A DNA stretch of 64,000 bases from Sporosarcina obsidiansis (GCF_009651005.1 NZ_WHVW01000009.1:55638-119637), one strand, 5' to 3'. Counted from the stretch's first letter, positions 30,395 through 39,843 are shown. The notes: generated by a model not told the origin, from the sequence alone. Translations and numbers: made by a program.

Positions 30395-31678
30395 CTATTG
30401 CCATGTCATGTCCCCATCAACATACATAACAAATTGCTCAAATGACTTTTTCTCTGTCATTCCATATCGACATACCTCATAATTCGAACCTTTCATATTT
30501 GCATATCCTTCAACAGTTGTATAGCCGATTAAAAGCCCTATCTCTTTAGCCGCTGAAATAAATTCTTCATTATATTGTCCATATGGATAGGCTAACGAAA
30601 CAGCTACTGGCAATTGCTCGATATTCCGCTGTAAATCTGCCACAATTTCTTCTTTTGAGTGCTCAAATACCATACCTTTATTATTTAAGAGTGCATGCAA
30701 GTTGTCTGTATGTGCTTCAAAATCAAAAACATCTTTCATCTCAACTAAATCTTCCGCCGATAAATACTGAAAAGGTCCTTCCGCATCGAATAGTTGCCCC
30801 CCATGTGCCCTATGCGTTCTTGTTGAAATAATATGATGCGGCGCCTTAAATCCGTATTGCTTTAAAATTGGATAAGCATACTCTTTGGATGATAGTAAGC
30901 CATCGTCGAATGTAATGAGCACTGCTTTACTCGGAACAACGAGACGCCCTTCCAAATAATCATAGAGCTGTTGTGAAGTCAGCGTCTCAAATTTATGGTC
31001 GGCCAAATACCCCATCTGTTGCTCAAAAGATTCCAATGAAATGGTACTAGTCATCGTTTTCATCTCGTCACGCGGCAAGATATGATGGTATACAAGAACT
31101 GGCAGCCCCTCATCCAAAGCAACGGATTGCTTATGTATATAACCTGGTCGCTCTCCTATTTTTACAATATACCAATCCTCTTCGTCTTGCACGATCGGAT
31201 ACCGATAGCCTTCTTCCAATTGCAGTATGATACCGCTTTGCACATCCGCATTTTCATAGACCGCTGTTTTACGGAACGTCTTCACGGCAGCTAATCGCTC
31301 CGTATGTAAAAACACACGCAATTTCTTCTTTTCGACTGTCGCCTGTTCTTTACGAATAAACACCGTCATTTTTCCTAGCTGGATTTCATAATAAGCTTCA
31401 TCCTCACCAACTAGGACCACCGGCTGATCCGCTTCCAATTCGCCAATTGGAATGAAAGTCTCTCTCTTCATGTAGATCGGCTGGCGTTCTTGCAACGTCA
31501 GCACACGTTCAAACTCTCTCTTACTAGTGTATGGATCTTTTTGAAATATTTGTGCAAATACCTTCCCTTGCATTCTATCAAACACCGACATCCCAGCCAA
31601 ATTCATTTTTCCATTGCCACTGCTAATCAATATGATTAACCCCGCCAGCAACAGTACCCCCACAACTATTCTTCTCAT
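30395..31678 (-). CDS. Polysaccharide deacetylase with SH3-like domains
   Basis: After an N-terminal membrane helix (residues 4 to 22), two SH3-like segments cover about residues 60 to 175. A NodB deacetylase domain fills the rest (LVYHHIL, then ITFDDG near residue 262 and SLAYPYGQY). The Asp pair in FDDG binds the metal. It would remove acetyl groups from cell-wall glycans such as N-acetylglucosamine residues on the outer side of the membrane. I start at the ATG at 31678, with GGAGGGG upstream. It is the first gene of the ECF operon, 20 bp before the sigma gene. Confidence 0.88.
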   Translation of the reverse strand: MRRIVVGVLLLAGLIILISSGNGKMNLAGMSVFDRMQGKVFAQIFQKDPYTSKREFERVLTLQERQPIYMKRETFIPIGELEADQPVVLVGEDEAYYEIQLGKMTVFIRKEQATVEKKKLRVFLHTERLAAVKTFRKTAVYENADVQSGIILQLEEGYRYPIVQDEEDWYIVKIGERPGYIHKQSVALDEGLPVLVYHHILPRDEMKTMTSTISLESFEQQMGYLADHKFETLTSQQLYDYLEGRLVVPSKAVLITFDDGLLSSKEYAYPILKQYGFKAPHHIISTRTHRAHGGQLFDAEGPFQYLSAEDLVEMKDVFDFEAHTDNLHALLNNKGMVFEHSKEEIVADLQRNIEQLPVAVSLAYPYGQYNEEFISAAKEIGLLIGYTTVEGYANMKGSNYEVCRYGMTEKKSFEQFVMYVDGDMTWQ

Positions 31679-31712
31679 TCTTTCCCCTCCGCTGTCATTC
31701 AAGCAACGTACA

Positions 31713-31738
31713 GACGGAGTTTTTCAAAAAAAGTTTCA
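31713..31738 (-). promoter_or_regulatory. ECF-sigma promoter of the deacetylase-sigma operon
   Basis: TGAAAC (31733-31738) and CGTC (31713-31716), 16 bp apart on the minus strand, lie about 35 bp before the deacetylase start. The block extends through the spacer and beyond to GTACGTTGC, and is nearly identical to the copy at 38673. Confidence 0.85.
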
Positions 31739-31739
31739 A

Positions 31740-31993
31740 AACTGGATCAATTTTATAAATTTACTGGATTGAGAATTAATGTTCATGAAAACATAGGTAG
31801 CCTAAAATGAAGCTTGGACGGTTTTTATTGTATGTTTTTGAGGATCAGGTTAATAGAAACTTTTCCACTCGGTTTCCTCTAAGCGAAAAGGCTGTCACAG
31901 AAAATCAGTTTTCACTGACTTTCTGGACAACCCTATATTTACAAAACAATGTAAGAATCATTTTAAATTCATGCAGTGACCTGGTAAAATGTA
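31740..31993. other. Intergenic stretch with terminator-like hairpin
   Basis: AGAAAATCAG (31899-31908) pairs with CTGACTTTCT (31915-31924) except at one position. On the minus strand it follows the MBL gene and may end its transcript. Nothing else is seen. Confidence 0.45.
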
Positions 31994-32836
31994 TTACTCT
32001 TGCACAAACTTCCCATGATCCGGAACGGCCAATTCAGCAAAATTCGAAGCCAATCGAGCAAGTTCGTGGGGCAGATCAGTACCTGACATCGGCTTACCAT
32101 GCCCCGTTCCAGCAATCTTTGGCCTAAGCTCTGCGAGTGTTCGCACCGACTCTTGTGACGCCTCCCAGTCCGTCGTCAAATAAACCGGTGGACCGTGAAG
32201 CTCCTGCTTTTGCGTCAGCACCTTATAAAGTGAATCCTGCTTCAACGTTACAAACGCATCTCCCGCCAACAGCAGACGATCCTCTTCCCGAAACAATGAA
32301 ACATGCCCCGGTGAATGGCCAGGCGTATGAATCCACCGCCAGCCCGGCATCAGTGGTACACTTTTATCTTGCGGCAACGGACGAAGACATTCAGAAATAT
32401 CGATCGCCTCTACTGGAAACACAACCGACATCTTCGCGACAGCACCGCCTTCCACTGTGCTATCCGGTGTTGGATAATCCTGTTCCCCCCTCAAAAATGG
32501 CATTTCAAGAGGATGCACATATACCGGCACCTGATGCTTTTCCAAAATATCAATAATACCACCAATATGATCAAAATGACCATGCGTCAAGATGATTTCC
32601 TGTAACTGGTGTTCCGCTCCAAACAACTCTTCCGCCTTTTCTAAAATTTTATCTCCTGATGCAGGCATGCCTGCATCAACCAAAATCCATTGAGTAGGAT
32701 GTTCAAGATTGTTAATGAAATACGCATTGACGATCTGAATCGTATAGCAATAAATCCCAGGCGCAATTTCCTCTACATGACCGCTATCCACAGAAGTAAC
32801 AGGCAACACTCTATCAGTCGATGAACTCCTTTTCAT
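31994..32836 (-). CDS. MBL-fold metallohydrolase
   Basis: This 280-residue metallo-beta-lactamase fold has the metal motif THGHFDHIGG near residue 84, the IHTPGHSPGHV histidine near 171, LAGDAF for the bridging aspartate and a final GTGHG. These are the ligands of the glyoxalase II/lactonase-like group. The substrate is unknown. The ATG follows AAGGAGG. It is a single gene and points away from the DHH-CBS gene. Confidence 0.88.
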   Translation of the reverse strand: MKRSSSTDRVLPVTSVDSGHVEEIAPGIYCYTIQIVNAYFINNLEHPTQWILVDAGMPASGDKILEKAEELFGAEHQLQEIILTHGHFDHIGGIIDILEKHQVPVYVHPLEMPFLRGEQDYPTPDSTVEGGAVAKMSVVFPVEAIDISECLRPLPQDKSVPLMPGWRWIHTPGHSPGHVSLFREEDRLLLAGDAFVTLKQDSLYKVLTQKQELHGPPVYLTTDWEASQESVRTLAELRPKIAGTGHGKPMSGTDLPHELARLASNFAELAVPDHGKFVQE

Positions 32837-33059
32837 ACTAGGACCCTCCTTGGCTTGTCAGCACTTTTTAGGAAGTGTTCCCTGGTGCAAAGTTTCTAAA
32901 CGTTTGCAGTGTATCAGATAGATATCTTTGCAGAGTCCTGTGCAGAAACATTTATGATAGTTAGTGGGGTGTTCAATCTGTTTGACAACATTTCACCCTA
33001 AATAGATATGTATGAAAGCATTATGGATTCAATTGAGTTTTTCGAATGATCATGATAAA

Positions 33060-33165
33060 CTAGCCCTATATTCACATCGAAAAAGACCGGGTCCATTCTA
33101 CCCGTTCTTGCAACCGGCTTCCGCAAGAAGGGCGGTTGACTAGTTGACAAGCGTTTAACTCAAAG
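33060..33165 (+). other. Structured intergenic RNA-like stretch
   Basis: Several short complementary pairs (CTTGC with GCAAG, ACCGGGT with ACCCGTT) lie between the MBL gene and the hairpin at 33166. Such layout is seen upstream of small type I toxin genes, but no intact toxin frame is present, so this is only a description. Confidence 0.3.
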
Positions 33166-33212
33166 AGTAACCACCTTACACTTGGTCAGAGCGGAAGGTG
33201 GTTACTTTTTTC
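33166..33212 (+). pseudogene. Hol_Tox-like gene tail and terminator hairpin, locus A
   Basis: AGTAACCACCTT (33166-33177) pairs perfectly with AAGGTGGTTACT (33195-33206), followed by six T. Read in one frame it encodes SNHLTLGQSGRWLLF, which resembles the C-terminal tail I associate with small holin-like toxin genes of Bacillales. A second locus at 49936 encodes a similar tail. The 5' part of a gene is missing, so this is a remnant or just the surviving terminator. Confidence 0.45.
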
Positions 33213-33283
33213 TATCATAAAATAAAGGGTTCCTGTGCAGTTTCTTGCACGGATTCCATTTCACAAAGTTGGGGGTCCTCACA

Positions 33284-35869
33284 TTGCAAATTATCATATC
33301 ACACGTCAACACCGACTTCGACGCACTCGCTTCGATGATCGCGGCCAAAAAGATTTACCCGGATGCGCAGCTGGTCATTTCCGATAAGCTAGAAAACCGG
33401 GTACAGCGTTTTTTAAATATTTACCGGGATCTATTCGATTTTGTGCCGAGTGCTCATGTCGACTGGGACCAAGTAACGGACATGATCATTGTCGACGTCG
33501 CTTCCCTCGCAAGAATTGGCAAACTCCCCACGGATTTTGACCCCCAAAAGCGAAACATTGTCGTGTATGACCATCATCCGAAAGATGAAAAAGATGTTCT
33601 GTATGATGAAGGAATAGTAGAACAGACAGGTGCTGCCGTCACCTTGCTTCTTGAAGAAATTCAAAAACGCAAGTTGCCGATCTCGAAGTTTGAAGCGTCT
33701 TTATTTGGACTCGGCCTATATACGGATACTGGAAATTTTACATATAACAATACAACAGCAAGAGATTTGAAAGCAGCCACATATTTACTGGAACAGGGAA
33801 TGAATCTAGAAATGGTCCAACGTTTCTCGGAGCAGACACTGAAACCCGAACAGCAGGAAATGTTGAATCACCTTCTTGCCAATACAGTGATCCATGAAGT
33901 GGATGGGCTAGAAATTGCCGTCAGTACATATGAACTGGAAAAATTCCAAAATGGACTCGCCATGGTGACGAATAAATTGCTCGGAGTGAAAGGAACGGAT
34001 GCCGCAATTTCCGTTGTCAAGATGAAAAACACGGTTTGCGTTGTTGGCCGCGCCAATTCCGAGCGGATTACACTGTTACCAATCTTGCAGAAGTTAGGCG
34101 GAGGCGGTCATAAACATGCAGGGTCTGCTACGGTGAAAAAAGGAGACAAGGAAGCAATCCTTCACAAACTTATCAATGATCTCGAATTGATGTTACAACC
34201 GGCAATTACCGCAAAAGAACTGATGACCCATCCTGTCAAAACACTCACTCCTGATACAACAATTGAAGAAGCGGGCCGTCTCATGTACCGCTACGGGCAT
34301 TCCGGCTACCCGATTGTCGAAGATGGCCGCCTAATTGGACTCATTACCAGAAGGGATCTTGATAAAGGAAATCATCACGGACTCGGACACGCACCTGTAA
34401 AAGCGTATATGACGACAAAAGTCATTACCATCGGACCGGATGCTACATTGGAAGAGATACAGGAACTCGTCATCGAGCATAATATCGGACGGCTCCCAGT
34501 CATTGTGGATGGGAAAATTGTCGGCATTGTCACGAGGACGAACATTATAAAAGTTTTGCACAATGATGTGTTGGCAGATAAAAATTCACAAGAAGGACTG
34601 ACAGCGAACGAGTTGATCGAGAAAATGGAAGAACAACTACCTGAAGAAGTCTATACGCTCCTGAAAGAAATTGGAGAAGTGGCTAGCGAGTTGAATACAC
34701 CGGTTTATTTGATCGGTGGCATTGTAAGAGATATGTTGCTGAACCGGCCGAACCATGATATTGATATCGTGGCGGAAGGTGATGGTATCGAACTGGCAAG
34801 AGGCTTGCAGAATGCGTATGGCGGAGACGTGTTGGAGCATGAAAGCTTTAGAACAGCAACATGGGTTCATCCCTCCGACTTGTCAATCGATATTACATCA
34901 TCCAGACTCGAATATTATGAACGGCCAGCTGCCTTGCCTCAAGTAGAGACGTCCGTATTGGGAGACGATTTACAGAGGCGAGATTTCACAATCAATGCAA
35001 TGGCAATTCGGCTAAATGAAGAATCGTTCGGTGAGTTGATCGATCCGTTCGGAGGACAGCATGATCTACAGGAACGGAAGATTACAATTCTCCATAATAT
35101 CAGTTTCATTGAAGATCCTACCCGTATATTCCGAGCAGTCCGCTTTGAAGGACGTTTTGGATTTTCAATGGACGAGCAGACTGAAAAACTAGCTTTGGAG
35201 TCCATTGACAAAGTAAAACAGCTCACACCGCATCGTATTAATGAAGAAATGAAACGATTATTTAGTGAAGGCAAACCACAAGACGTGATCCACCGGCTGT
35301 TCGATCTGCAAGTCTGGCAACAGTTGGGCATTGACGAAAAACAGTTAGAACCATCCATTGCAGCAGCAGAAACTCTCCAAAAGATTCACTATGAACTAGC
35401 ACAGAACGATTCCAATCTACCTATGGATGACTGGCCTGACTGGTTTGATTACTTTTTACTGCCGTTCTATTGCAATTCCAGTCTGCACGCTGCGGAAAGG
35501 TTTGCACTGAAGAAAAAAGAACTGAAATTATTGGAAGAGATCATGGATGTAAGTGGAAATAAGCAATGCGAAGAATCCATGACGCCTGGAGACTACCACT
35601 TGTTTTTAAGCGGACATTCCGATGAGGCCATCTTATTTATTTTGGCTGCCGATCAGATTTCACATCGGCAATCCGTCATTGACTATTTGCATCATCGTCG
35701 TAATCTTACAAAATATATAACGGGGTCCGATTTAGTAAAAGCTGGGCTCCAACCTAGTCCCTTCTTTTCTGAGATTCTGTTGCGCGTTGAAGTAAGCCAG
35801 CTGAACGGGGACATCTCATCCAAAGAAGAGGCAGAAAAATGGCTGGAAGAGTATTTGTGTACTCTCTGA
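33284..35869 (+). CDS. DHH - CBS - tRNA nucleotidyltransferase fusion protein
   Basis: About 861 residues with four modules. Residues 1 to 300 are a DHH/DHHA1 phosphoesterase (HVNTDFDALAS, VVYDHHPKD, then GGGGHKHAGSA). Two CBS domains follow (about 310 to 430), then a class II poly(A) polymerase/CCA-type head (GGIVRDMLLNRPNHDIDIV) and RNA-binding helices. This architecture is known in some Bacillales and may repair tRNA ends or degrade short oligonucleotides; its role is not settled. I start at the TTG at 33284 with GGGGG upstream. The frame opens earlier at 33245. Confidence 0.9.
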   Translation: MQIIISHVNTDFDALASMIAAKKIYPDAQLVISDKLENRVQRFLNIYRDLFDFVPSAHVDWDQVTDMIIVDVASLARIGKLPTDFDPQKRNIVVYDHHPKDEKDVLYDEGIVEQTGAAVTLLLEEIQKRKLPISKFEASLFGLGLYTDTGNFTYNNTTARDLKAATYLLEQGMNLEMVQRFSEQTLKPEQQEMLNHLLANTVIHEVDGLEIAVSTYELEKFQNGLAMVTNKLLGVKGTDAAISVVKMKNTVCVVGRANSERITLLPILQKLGGGGHKHAGSATVKKGDKEAILHKLINDLELMLQPAITAKELMTHPVKTLTPDTTIEEAGRLMYRYGHSGYPIVEDGRLIGLITRRDLDKGNHHGLGHAPVKAYMTTKVITIGPDATLEEIQELVIEHNIGRLPVIVDGKIVGIVTRTNIIKVLHNDVLADKNSQEGLTANELIEKMEEQLPEEVYTLLKEIGEVASELNTPVYLIGGIVRDMLLNRPNHDIDIVAEGDGIELARGLQNAYGGDVLEHESFRTATWVHPSDLSIDITSSRLEYYERPAALPQVETSVLGDDLQRRDFTINAMAIRLNEESFGELIDPFGGQHDLQERKITILHNISFIEDPTRIFRAVRFEGRFGFSMDEQTEKLALESIDKVKQLTPHRINEEMKRLFSEGKPQDVIHRLFDLQVWQQLGIDEKQLEPSIAAAETLQKIHYELAQNDSNLPMDDWPDWFDYFLLPFYCNSSLHAAERFALKKKELKLLEEIMDVSGNKQCEESMTPGDYHLFLSGHSDEAILFILAADQISHRQSVIDYLHHRRNLTKYITGSDLVKAGLQPSPFFSEILLRVEVSQLNGDISSKEEAEKWLEEYLCTL

Positions 35870-35897
35870 CCTAGCTCTAGGAATGACTACTGCAATC

Positions 35898-35949
35898 AAA
35901 AAAGCTTTTCAGAGAAACCGGAGAATACCGGTCTCTGAAAAGCTTTTTT
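35898..35949. terminator. Bidirectional terminator after the fusion gene
   Basis: A 16-bp or longer stem (AAAAAAGCTTTTCAGAGA with its complement) around a short inner stem lies between convergent genes, with A and T runs on both sides. Confidence 0.9.
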
Positions 35950-35956
35950 ACTGGTC

Positions 35957-36718
35957 TTAGTACGCGCTCCATCCAGCGTCCGCTGCTAAAGCGACACCGT
36001 TAATGTAGGCTGACTCGTCGGAAGCTAGGAACAAAGCGATGTTGGCGATGTCTTGAACTTGTCCCGCTTTCGGCAGAAGCTTAATGCCACGCAACGCAAC
36101 CTCCATGCCGAATTGATCCACATTCGGCATCGTCTGCGCAAAACCTGTCTCTACATGTGCAGGTGCGATCGCATTACATCGTATATTCTGCGGACCGTAT
36201 TGCGCTGCAACGTTTTTCGTCATTCCGACAACCGCATGCTTTGCGGATGTATACGCAAGACCGCCACGCCCGCCAGCTAAACCGGAAATAGACGCCATAT
36301 TCACAATCGTACCGCCACCATTCTCAATAAAATGAGGGATGATGCTCCGTAGCCCATGCATGACCCCGTTCACATTGATGTGCATCACCCGGTTCCACGT
36401 TGGATCCTCGACATTGGCCGCTGCCTGCATATTGTCGCCCACGCCCGCATTATTGACAAGGATATCCGCCTTACCGAACGTCTCGATCGTCTCTTTCACC
36501 ATGCGTTCCACGTCTTCCCGTTTCGCAACATTCACGGTGACACCATGCACTCCAAATCCGCTAGCTTGGAATTCCTCCACCGTCTGTTTCATCGCTTCCT
36601 CATTGAAATCAGCAATGACAACTTTCGCACCTTCCTTTGCATAAGCTCTGGCAATCTCTTTCCCGATACCTGCAGCACTTCCTGTAATGATAGCAACTTT
36701 GTCTTGTAAACGCTCCAT
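35957..36718 (-). CDS. Short-chain dehydrogenase/reductase
   Basis: This 253-residue classical SDR has the NAD(P) motif TGSAAGIGKEIA, NNAGVGD, the catalytic Ser-Tyr-Lys set in MASISGLAGG and YTSAKHAVVG, and ANVNGV-type active-site Asn. Annotation as glucose 1-dehydrogenase-like or 3-hydroxybutyrate-like cannot be decided from sequence; substrate is open. I use the ATG at 36718 over a GTG at 36727 because AGGTGA spaces better. It is monocistronic. Confidence 0.9.
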   Translation of the reverse strand: MERLQDKVAIITGSAAGIGKEIARAYAKEGAKVVIADFNEEAMKQTVEEFQASGFGVHGVTVNVAKREDVERMVKETIETFGKADILVNNAGVGDNMQAAANVEDPTWNRVMHINVNGVMHGLRSIIPHFIENGGGTIVNMASISGLAGGRGGLAYTSAKHAVVGMTKNVAAQYGPQNIRCNAIAPAHVETGFAQTMPNVDQFGMEVALRGIKLLPKAGQVQDIANIALFLASDESAYINGVALAADAGWSAY

Positions 36719-36775
36719 ATGAATCACCTGTCCTTGTATTGTTTTCCTTTATTATACCATAGGCTTACTATACGC

Positions 36776-36941
36776 GATCATAGCCCACGCTCAATCGCTC
36801 ATTGAAACCCCATACCCGATCATAGCACCCGCACAACCGCTCATTAAAACCGTATTCGCGATCATAAACCCCACTCAACCGATCATAGAAACCGCATTCG
36901 CGATCATAAACCCCGCTCAACCGCTCATTTAAACCGATCGG
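36776..36941. repeat. Eight-unit 21-bp minisatellite with alternating GATCAT/GCTCAT units
   Basis: Exactly 21-bp units start at 36776, 36797, 36818, 36839, 36860, 36881, 36902 and 36923, each beginning GATCAT or GCTCAT. Two sequence types alternate: one ending in CTCAACC-like bases and another in ATTCGC-like bases. It lies upstream of the SDR gene, outside any reading frame with a start. Confidence 0.88.
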
Positions 36942-36989
36942 TGCAATGCAACTTTCTCACGTTGCCTAACTTTTTTACGCAAATAAAAG

Positions 36990-37027
36990 AACTGCCACTG
37001 AAAGATATTTCACTTTCAGGACAGCTT
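36990..37027 (-). terminator. Probable terminator after the second SLH gene
   Basis: CTGAAAG with CTTTCAG (36997-37018) form the core, extended by CTG and CAG around it, followed on the minus strand by a T-rich run. Confidence 0.55.
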
Positions 37028-37104
37028 CAGATCTATATATTTCATCAGCAAGTTCGTTAGAGTTATTTCAAATTTAGATGGAAACAGAGTCCTAAACTTA
37101 TTTT

Positions 37105-38586
37105 TCACATATGCGTGTCGATATTTTCATATATGTTGACTTGAACAATTGATCCGATTGTTCGAACACTAACACCGATATCGATCAGATCAGGCTTGTT
37201 ATGTTCAGGAAGTTTAATATAGAACGTGCCTCCTTTCTTCCCAACTGCACGGAACAAGTTGGTCCCTGGATCTCTTGTGATTTCGGCAATCTGCTCTGCA
37301 TCTTTCGGCAACACATGCTTTCCAATTTGGTATTTTCCTCCCAAATCAACCGCCGCACTTGTCTTCTCTTCTAATGTTTGAATTCCATAATAAAACGACG
37401 AATTGTGCCGAACTACTTCAATCCCATACCGTATCTCTTCTCCGTCAACAAAACGGATAGTGGCAATATACTGGCCCGGCTGATCTAGATTAAAGCGGAC
37501 ATTATAATATGTGCCGTCCTGTGCAGTCTCATCTGTCGCAAGGCAATCGCTCGGGCTGTAAGATAGGCATTTTTTGAAAGCCACACGATCAGTTAGTTTC
37601 TTACCGTCCATTGTGGACAATGAAATACTTTGAACTTGTTGTTTATTCTTTACATCCAGTATAGCTGGTGAAGGTAACACATCTTCGGTCCGCTCTAAGG
37701 ATAGCTTCAGTTTACCGTCCACTTCTTTACTATGCACATAAAATTTCCGGTAGTATTTTGAATCTGCTTCCGCTGAATACACTAAAGCGACCTTAAAAGT
37801 ACCTGTTCCTTCTTTAAGCGGAACTAGGTGAATCTTATTGGTAGGAGAACCGCTTGGATGATCACTACCCGGTACTGCATTAAATACATCAGATTCATTT
37901 TCAAATGCATCGAACATCTTAAATTGATCCCATTGATAATCACTTGCCCGCACAGTTACGATCTGTGACTTCGCCTCTTCCGTTGCTTTCAACATTTTGG
38001 CGGCTTGTCCTCTTGTAATAGTTGTATTCGGACTGAATCTGTCAGGAGCTGTTCCTGTTGTGATGCCGAGTCGATAGATACTCAAAATGTTCCTGTCATG
38101 CCCCGCCCCACTTTTCACATCTACAAATGGATTTTTTATGGATGTAAAACTATATCGTGGTAGATCGAATGCTTTGACGAGAATTGAAGCCATCTGTCCC
38201 CGTGTAATCGGATCGTTCGGACCAAAACGCCCATCTCCATAACCACTAATCATCTTTTTTTCCGCCATAGCTGCAATGGCTTTGTAGTAGCCATTCGCAG
38301 TCGTAACATCCTTAAAATTCGGATTCTTTACGTGCGTTGTATCTAACTTGACCATCTTGGCAATGATGGCGGCTGCCTGCCCTCTCGTAATAGAATTTCC
38401 TGGCTTAAACGTCCCATTAGGATAGCCTCCAATAATATTGCGTTCCGCCAACTCATAGACCGCTTCCGCAAAATGCTTCGTCGGTGGTACGTCCTTAAAT
38501 TGAATTTTGTTTGCAGCTGCTCCAGAAACAGGCAAGCTACAGACAAGCAAGATGGCACCAAGTACTACTAAAAGTTTTTTTCTCAT
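37105..38586 (-). CDS. S-layer-homology protein with C-terminal beta domains
   Basis: This 493-residue exported protein has a signal peptide (residues 1 to 25) and three SLH domains at about 29-80, 90-145 and 150-203, each with an ITRGQ motif. The rest is beta-rich, with two or more Ig-like or Big-type segments and no catalytic motif I can see. It would sit on the wall through the SLH domains. The ECF promoter at 38673 is nearly identical to that of the sigma operon, so it is likely a target of that sigma factor. Confidence 0.9.
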   Translation of the reverse strand: MRKKLLVVLGAILLVCSLPVSGAAANKIQFKDVPPTKHFAEAVYELAERNIIGGYPNGTFKPGNSITRGQAAAIIAKMVKLDTTHVKNPNFKDVTTANGYYKAIAAMAEKKMISGYGDGRFGPNDPITRGQMASILVKAFDLPRYSFTSIKNPFVDVKSGAGHDRNILSIYRLGITTGTAPDRFSPNTTITRGQAAKMLKATEEAKSQIVTVRASDYQWDQFKMFDAFENESDVFNAVPGSDHPSGSPTNKIHLVPLKEGTGTFKVALVYSAEADSKYYRKFYVHSKEVDGKLKLSLERTEDVLPSPAILDVKNKQQVQSISLSTMDGKKLTDRVAFKKCLSYSPSDCLATDETAQDGTYYNVRFNLDQPGQYIATIRFVDGEEIRYGIEVVRHNSSFYYGIQTLEEKTSAAVDLGGKYQIGKHVLPKDAEQIAEITRDPGTNLFRAVGKKGGTFYIKLPEHNKPDLIDIGVSVRTIGSIVQVNIYENIDTHM

Positions 38587-38672
38587 TTTACGCTCTCTTC
38601 CTTTCTGGTTTATAGATTTATTTACAAAAAATGTTCCTATACCATCCCATCAGCATTTTCACGCAACGTACA

Positions 38673-38698
38673 GACGGAGTTTTTCAGAAAAAGTTTCA
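38673..38698 (-). promoter_or_regulatory. ECF-sigma promoter of the second SLH gene
   Basis: TGAAAC (38693-38698) and CGTC (38673-38676), 16 bp apart on the minus strand, are followed by TGTACGTTGC. It matches the promoter at 31713 over some 36 positions with one difference. Confidence 0.87.
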
Positions 38699-38876
38699 AA
38701 GTTTAGGAGAATAAATTACCTGGTTTTGCACCACATCAAAACAATCCTTACTTGTCCTAAAGTTGTATGCGAACGAGGTACTACTAGTAGATACTGCAAA
38801 GTTTGATTAACGCCCTACCTAGTTCTACTAACTGCTATTCCCCCATAGACTTGTGTGTAAATAACTATTAGTAGGA

Positions 38877-39650
38877 GTGATTGAAATAAAAAAATTGGTA
38901 TTGGCTATTACGTTATTGGTACTCAGTTGTTCTTTGGCAATTCCCCTACAGACAACCCACGCAGCAAAAACAACAGAGATGTATGTGAATGCGAAAACGG
39001 ATATTTTTCTACGCTCCAAACCAGATCAACATGCAAATAAGTTGGGAAGTATTCAAAACCATTCAACTGTGACTGTTTTATCTTCAAAAAATGGTTGGTC
39101 CTATGTGCAAGCTGGTAAAAACAAAGGATATGTATATACATCAGCACTATCTAAGAATATCCCGAAAGCTGCGCCCTCTACTGTCACGAAAGGTCTGACG
39201 CCCGTAGATGGGTTAATTCTCACATATGCTCCCTCTATTCTCGAAGATAAAAAAGAGACGTTCTATGTAGAAAAAGAAGATGAATTTACTTATTTATATA
39301 ATAGGAAGAGTCCGTTGTATCCAGAATTGTCCAACTTCACATACATGGAGGATAATAATAGATTGATGATGGGCGTATCAAGTTCAGACTTCATCTTTGT
39401 GAACGTTCCCTATCCATTGAAACAAGGTACGTACGTTACACAAATGGATTACTTTTCTGAAGAGCAAGTTCTAGTGGAAAGTACAACGAAAACGATAACT
39501 GTGAAAGCAGGAACCTTTAGAAATGTCGTCATTCTTCGTTACTCGAACGGCTCCCGAGCGTATTTCGCAAAAGGAATTGGACTCATTAAAATTACAGCCG
39601 GCAACGGAAAAGTAACGACTGAGTTGGTATCTGTAAAGGTAGGAAAATAA
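38877..39650 (+). CDS. Exported SH3-domain protein
   Basis: A signal peptide (about residues 1 to 28, ending THAAK) precedes a bacterial SH3 domain (about 32 to 92, ending in GYVYTSAL), then about 160 residues of strand-rich sequence with a tail resembling exported hypothetical proteins of Bacillales. SH3 domains usually bind peptidoglycan. The start is uncertain: GTG at 38877 overlaps the only ribosome site, and TTG codons farther in are alternatives. It is divergent from the SLH gene and followed by a terminator. Confidence 0.75.
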   Translation: MIEIKKLVLAITLLVLSCSLAIPLQTTHAAKTTEMYVNAKTDIFLRSKPDQHANKLGSIQNHSTVTVLSSKNGWSYVQAGKNKGYVYTSALSKNIPKAAPSTVTKGLTPVDGLILTYAPSILEDKKETFYVEKEDEFTYLYNRKSPLYPELSNFTYMEDNNRLMMGVSSSDFIFVNVPYPLKQGTYVTQMDYFSEEQVLVESTTKTITVKAGTFRNVVILRYSNGSRAYFAKGIGLIKITAGNGKVTTELVSVKVGK

Positions 39651-39672
39651 GTAACTTTCATAACATAAACTT

Positions 39673-39700
39673 CGCTGCTCTGAGTTTTCCCAGGGCAGCG
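39673..39700 (+). terminator. Terminator after the SH3-domain gene
   Basis: CGCTGCTCTG (39673-39682) pairs with CAGGGCAGCG (39691-39700) with one wobble, followed by ATTTT. Confidence 0.75.
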
Positions 39701-39843
39701 ATTTTCACGCTTGTACATTAATGAAAGATAACTGATACGCACACATCTATGACACACTAAAAAAGCATTAGTAATTAATTTATATCTAGTACTTTTTCTT
39801 ACAGGATAACTTTTGGAATATAGGTCTAAAAACTAACTTCTTA

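Noticed and set aside
36776..36941. The 21-bp array considered as a CRISPR.
   Set aside because: Units are short, with no unique spacers and no Cas genes nearby.
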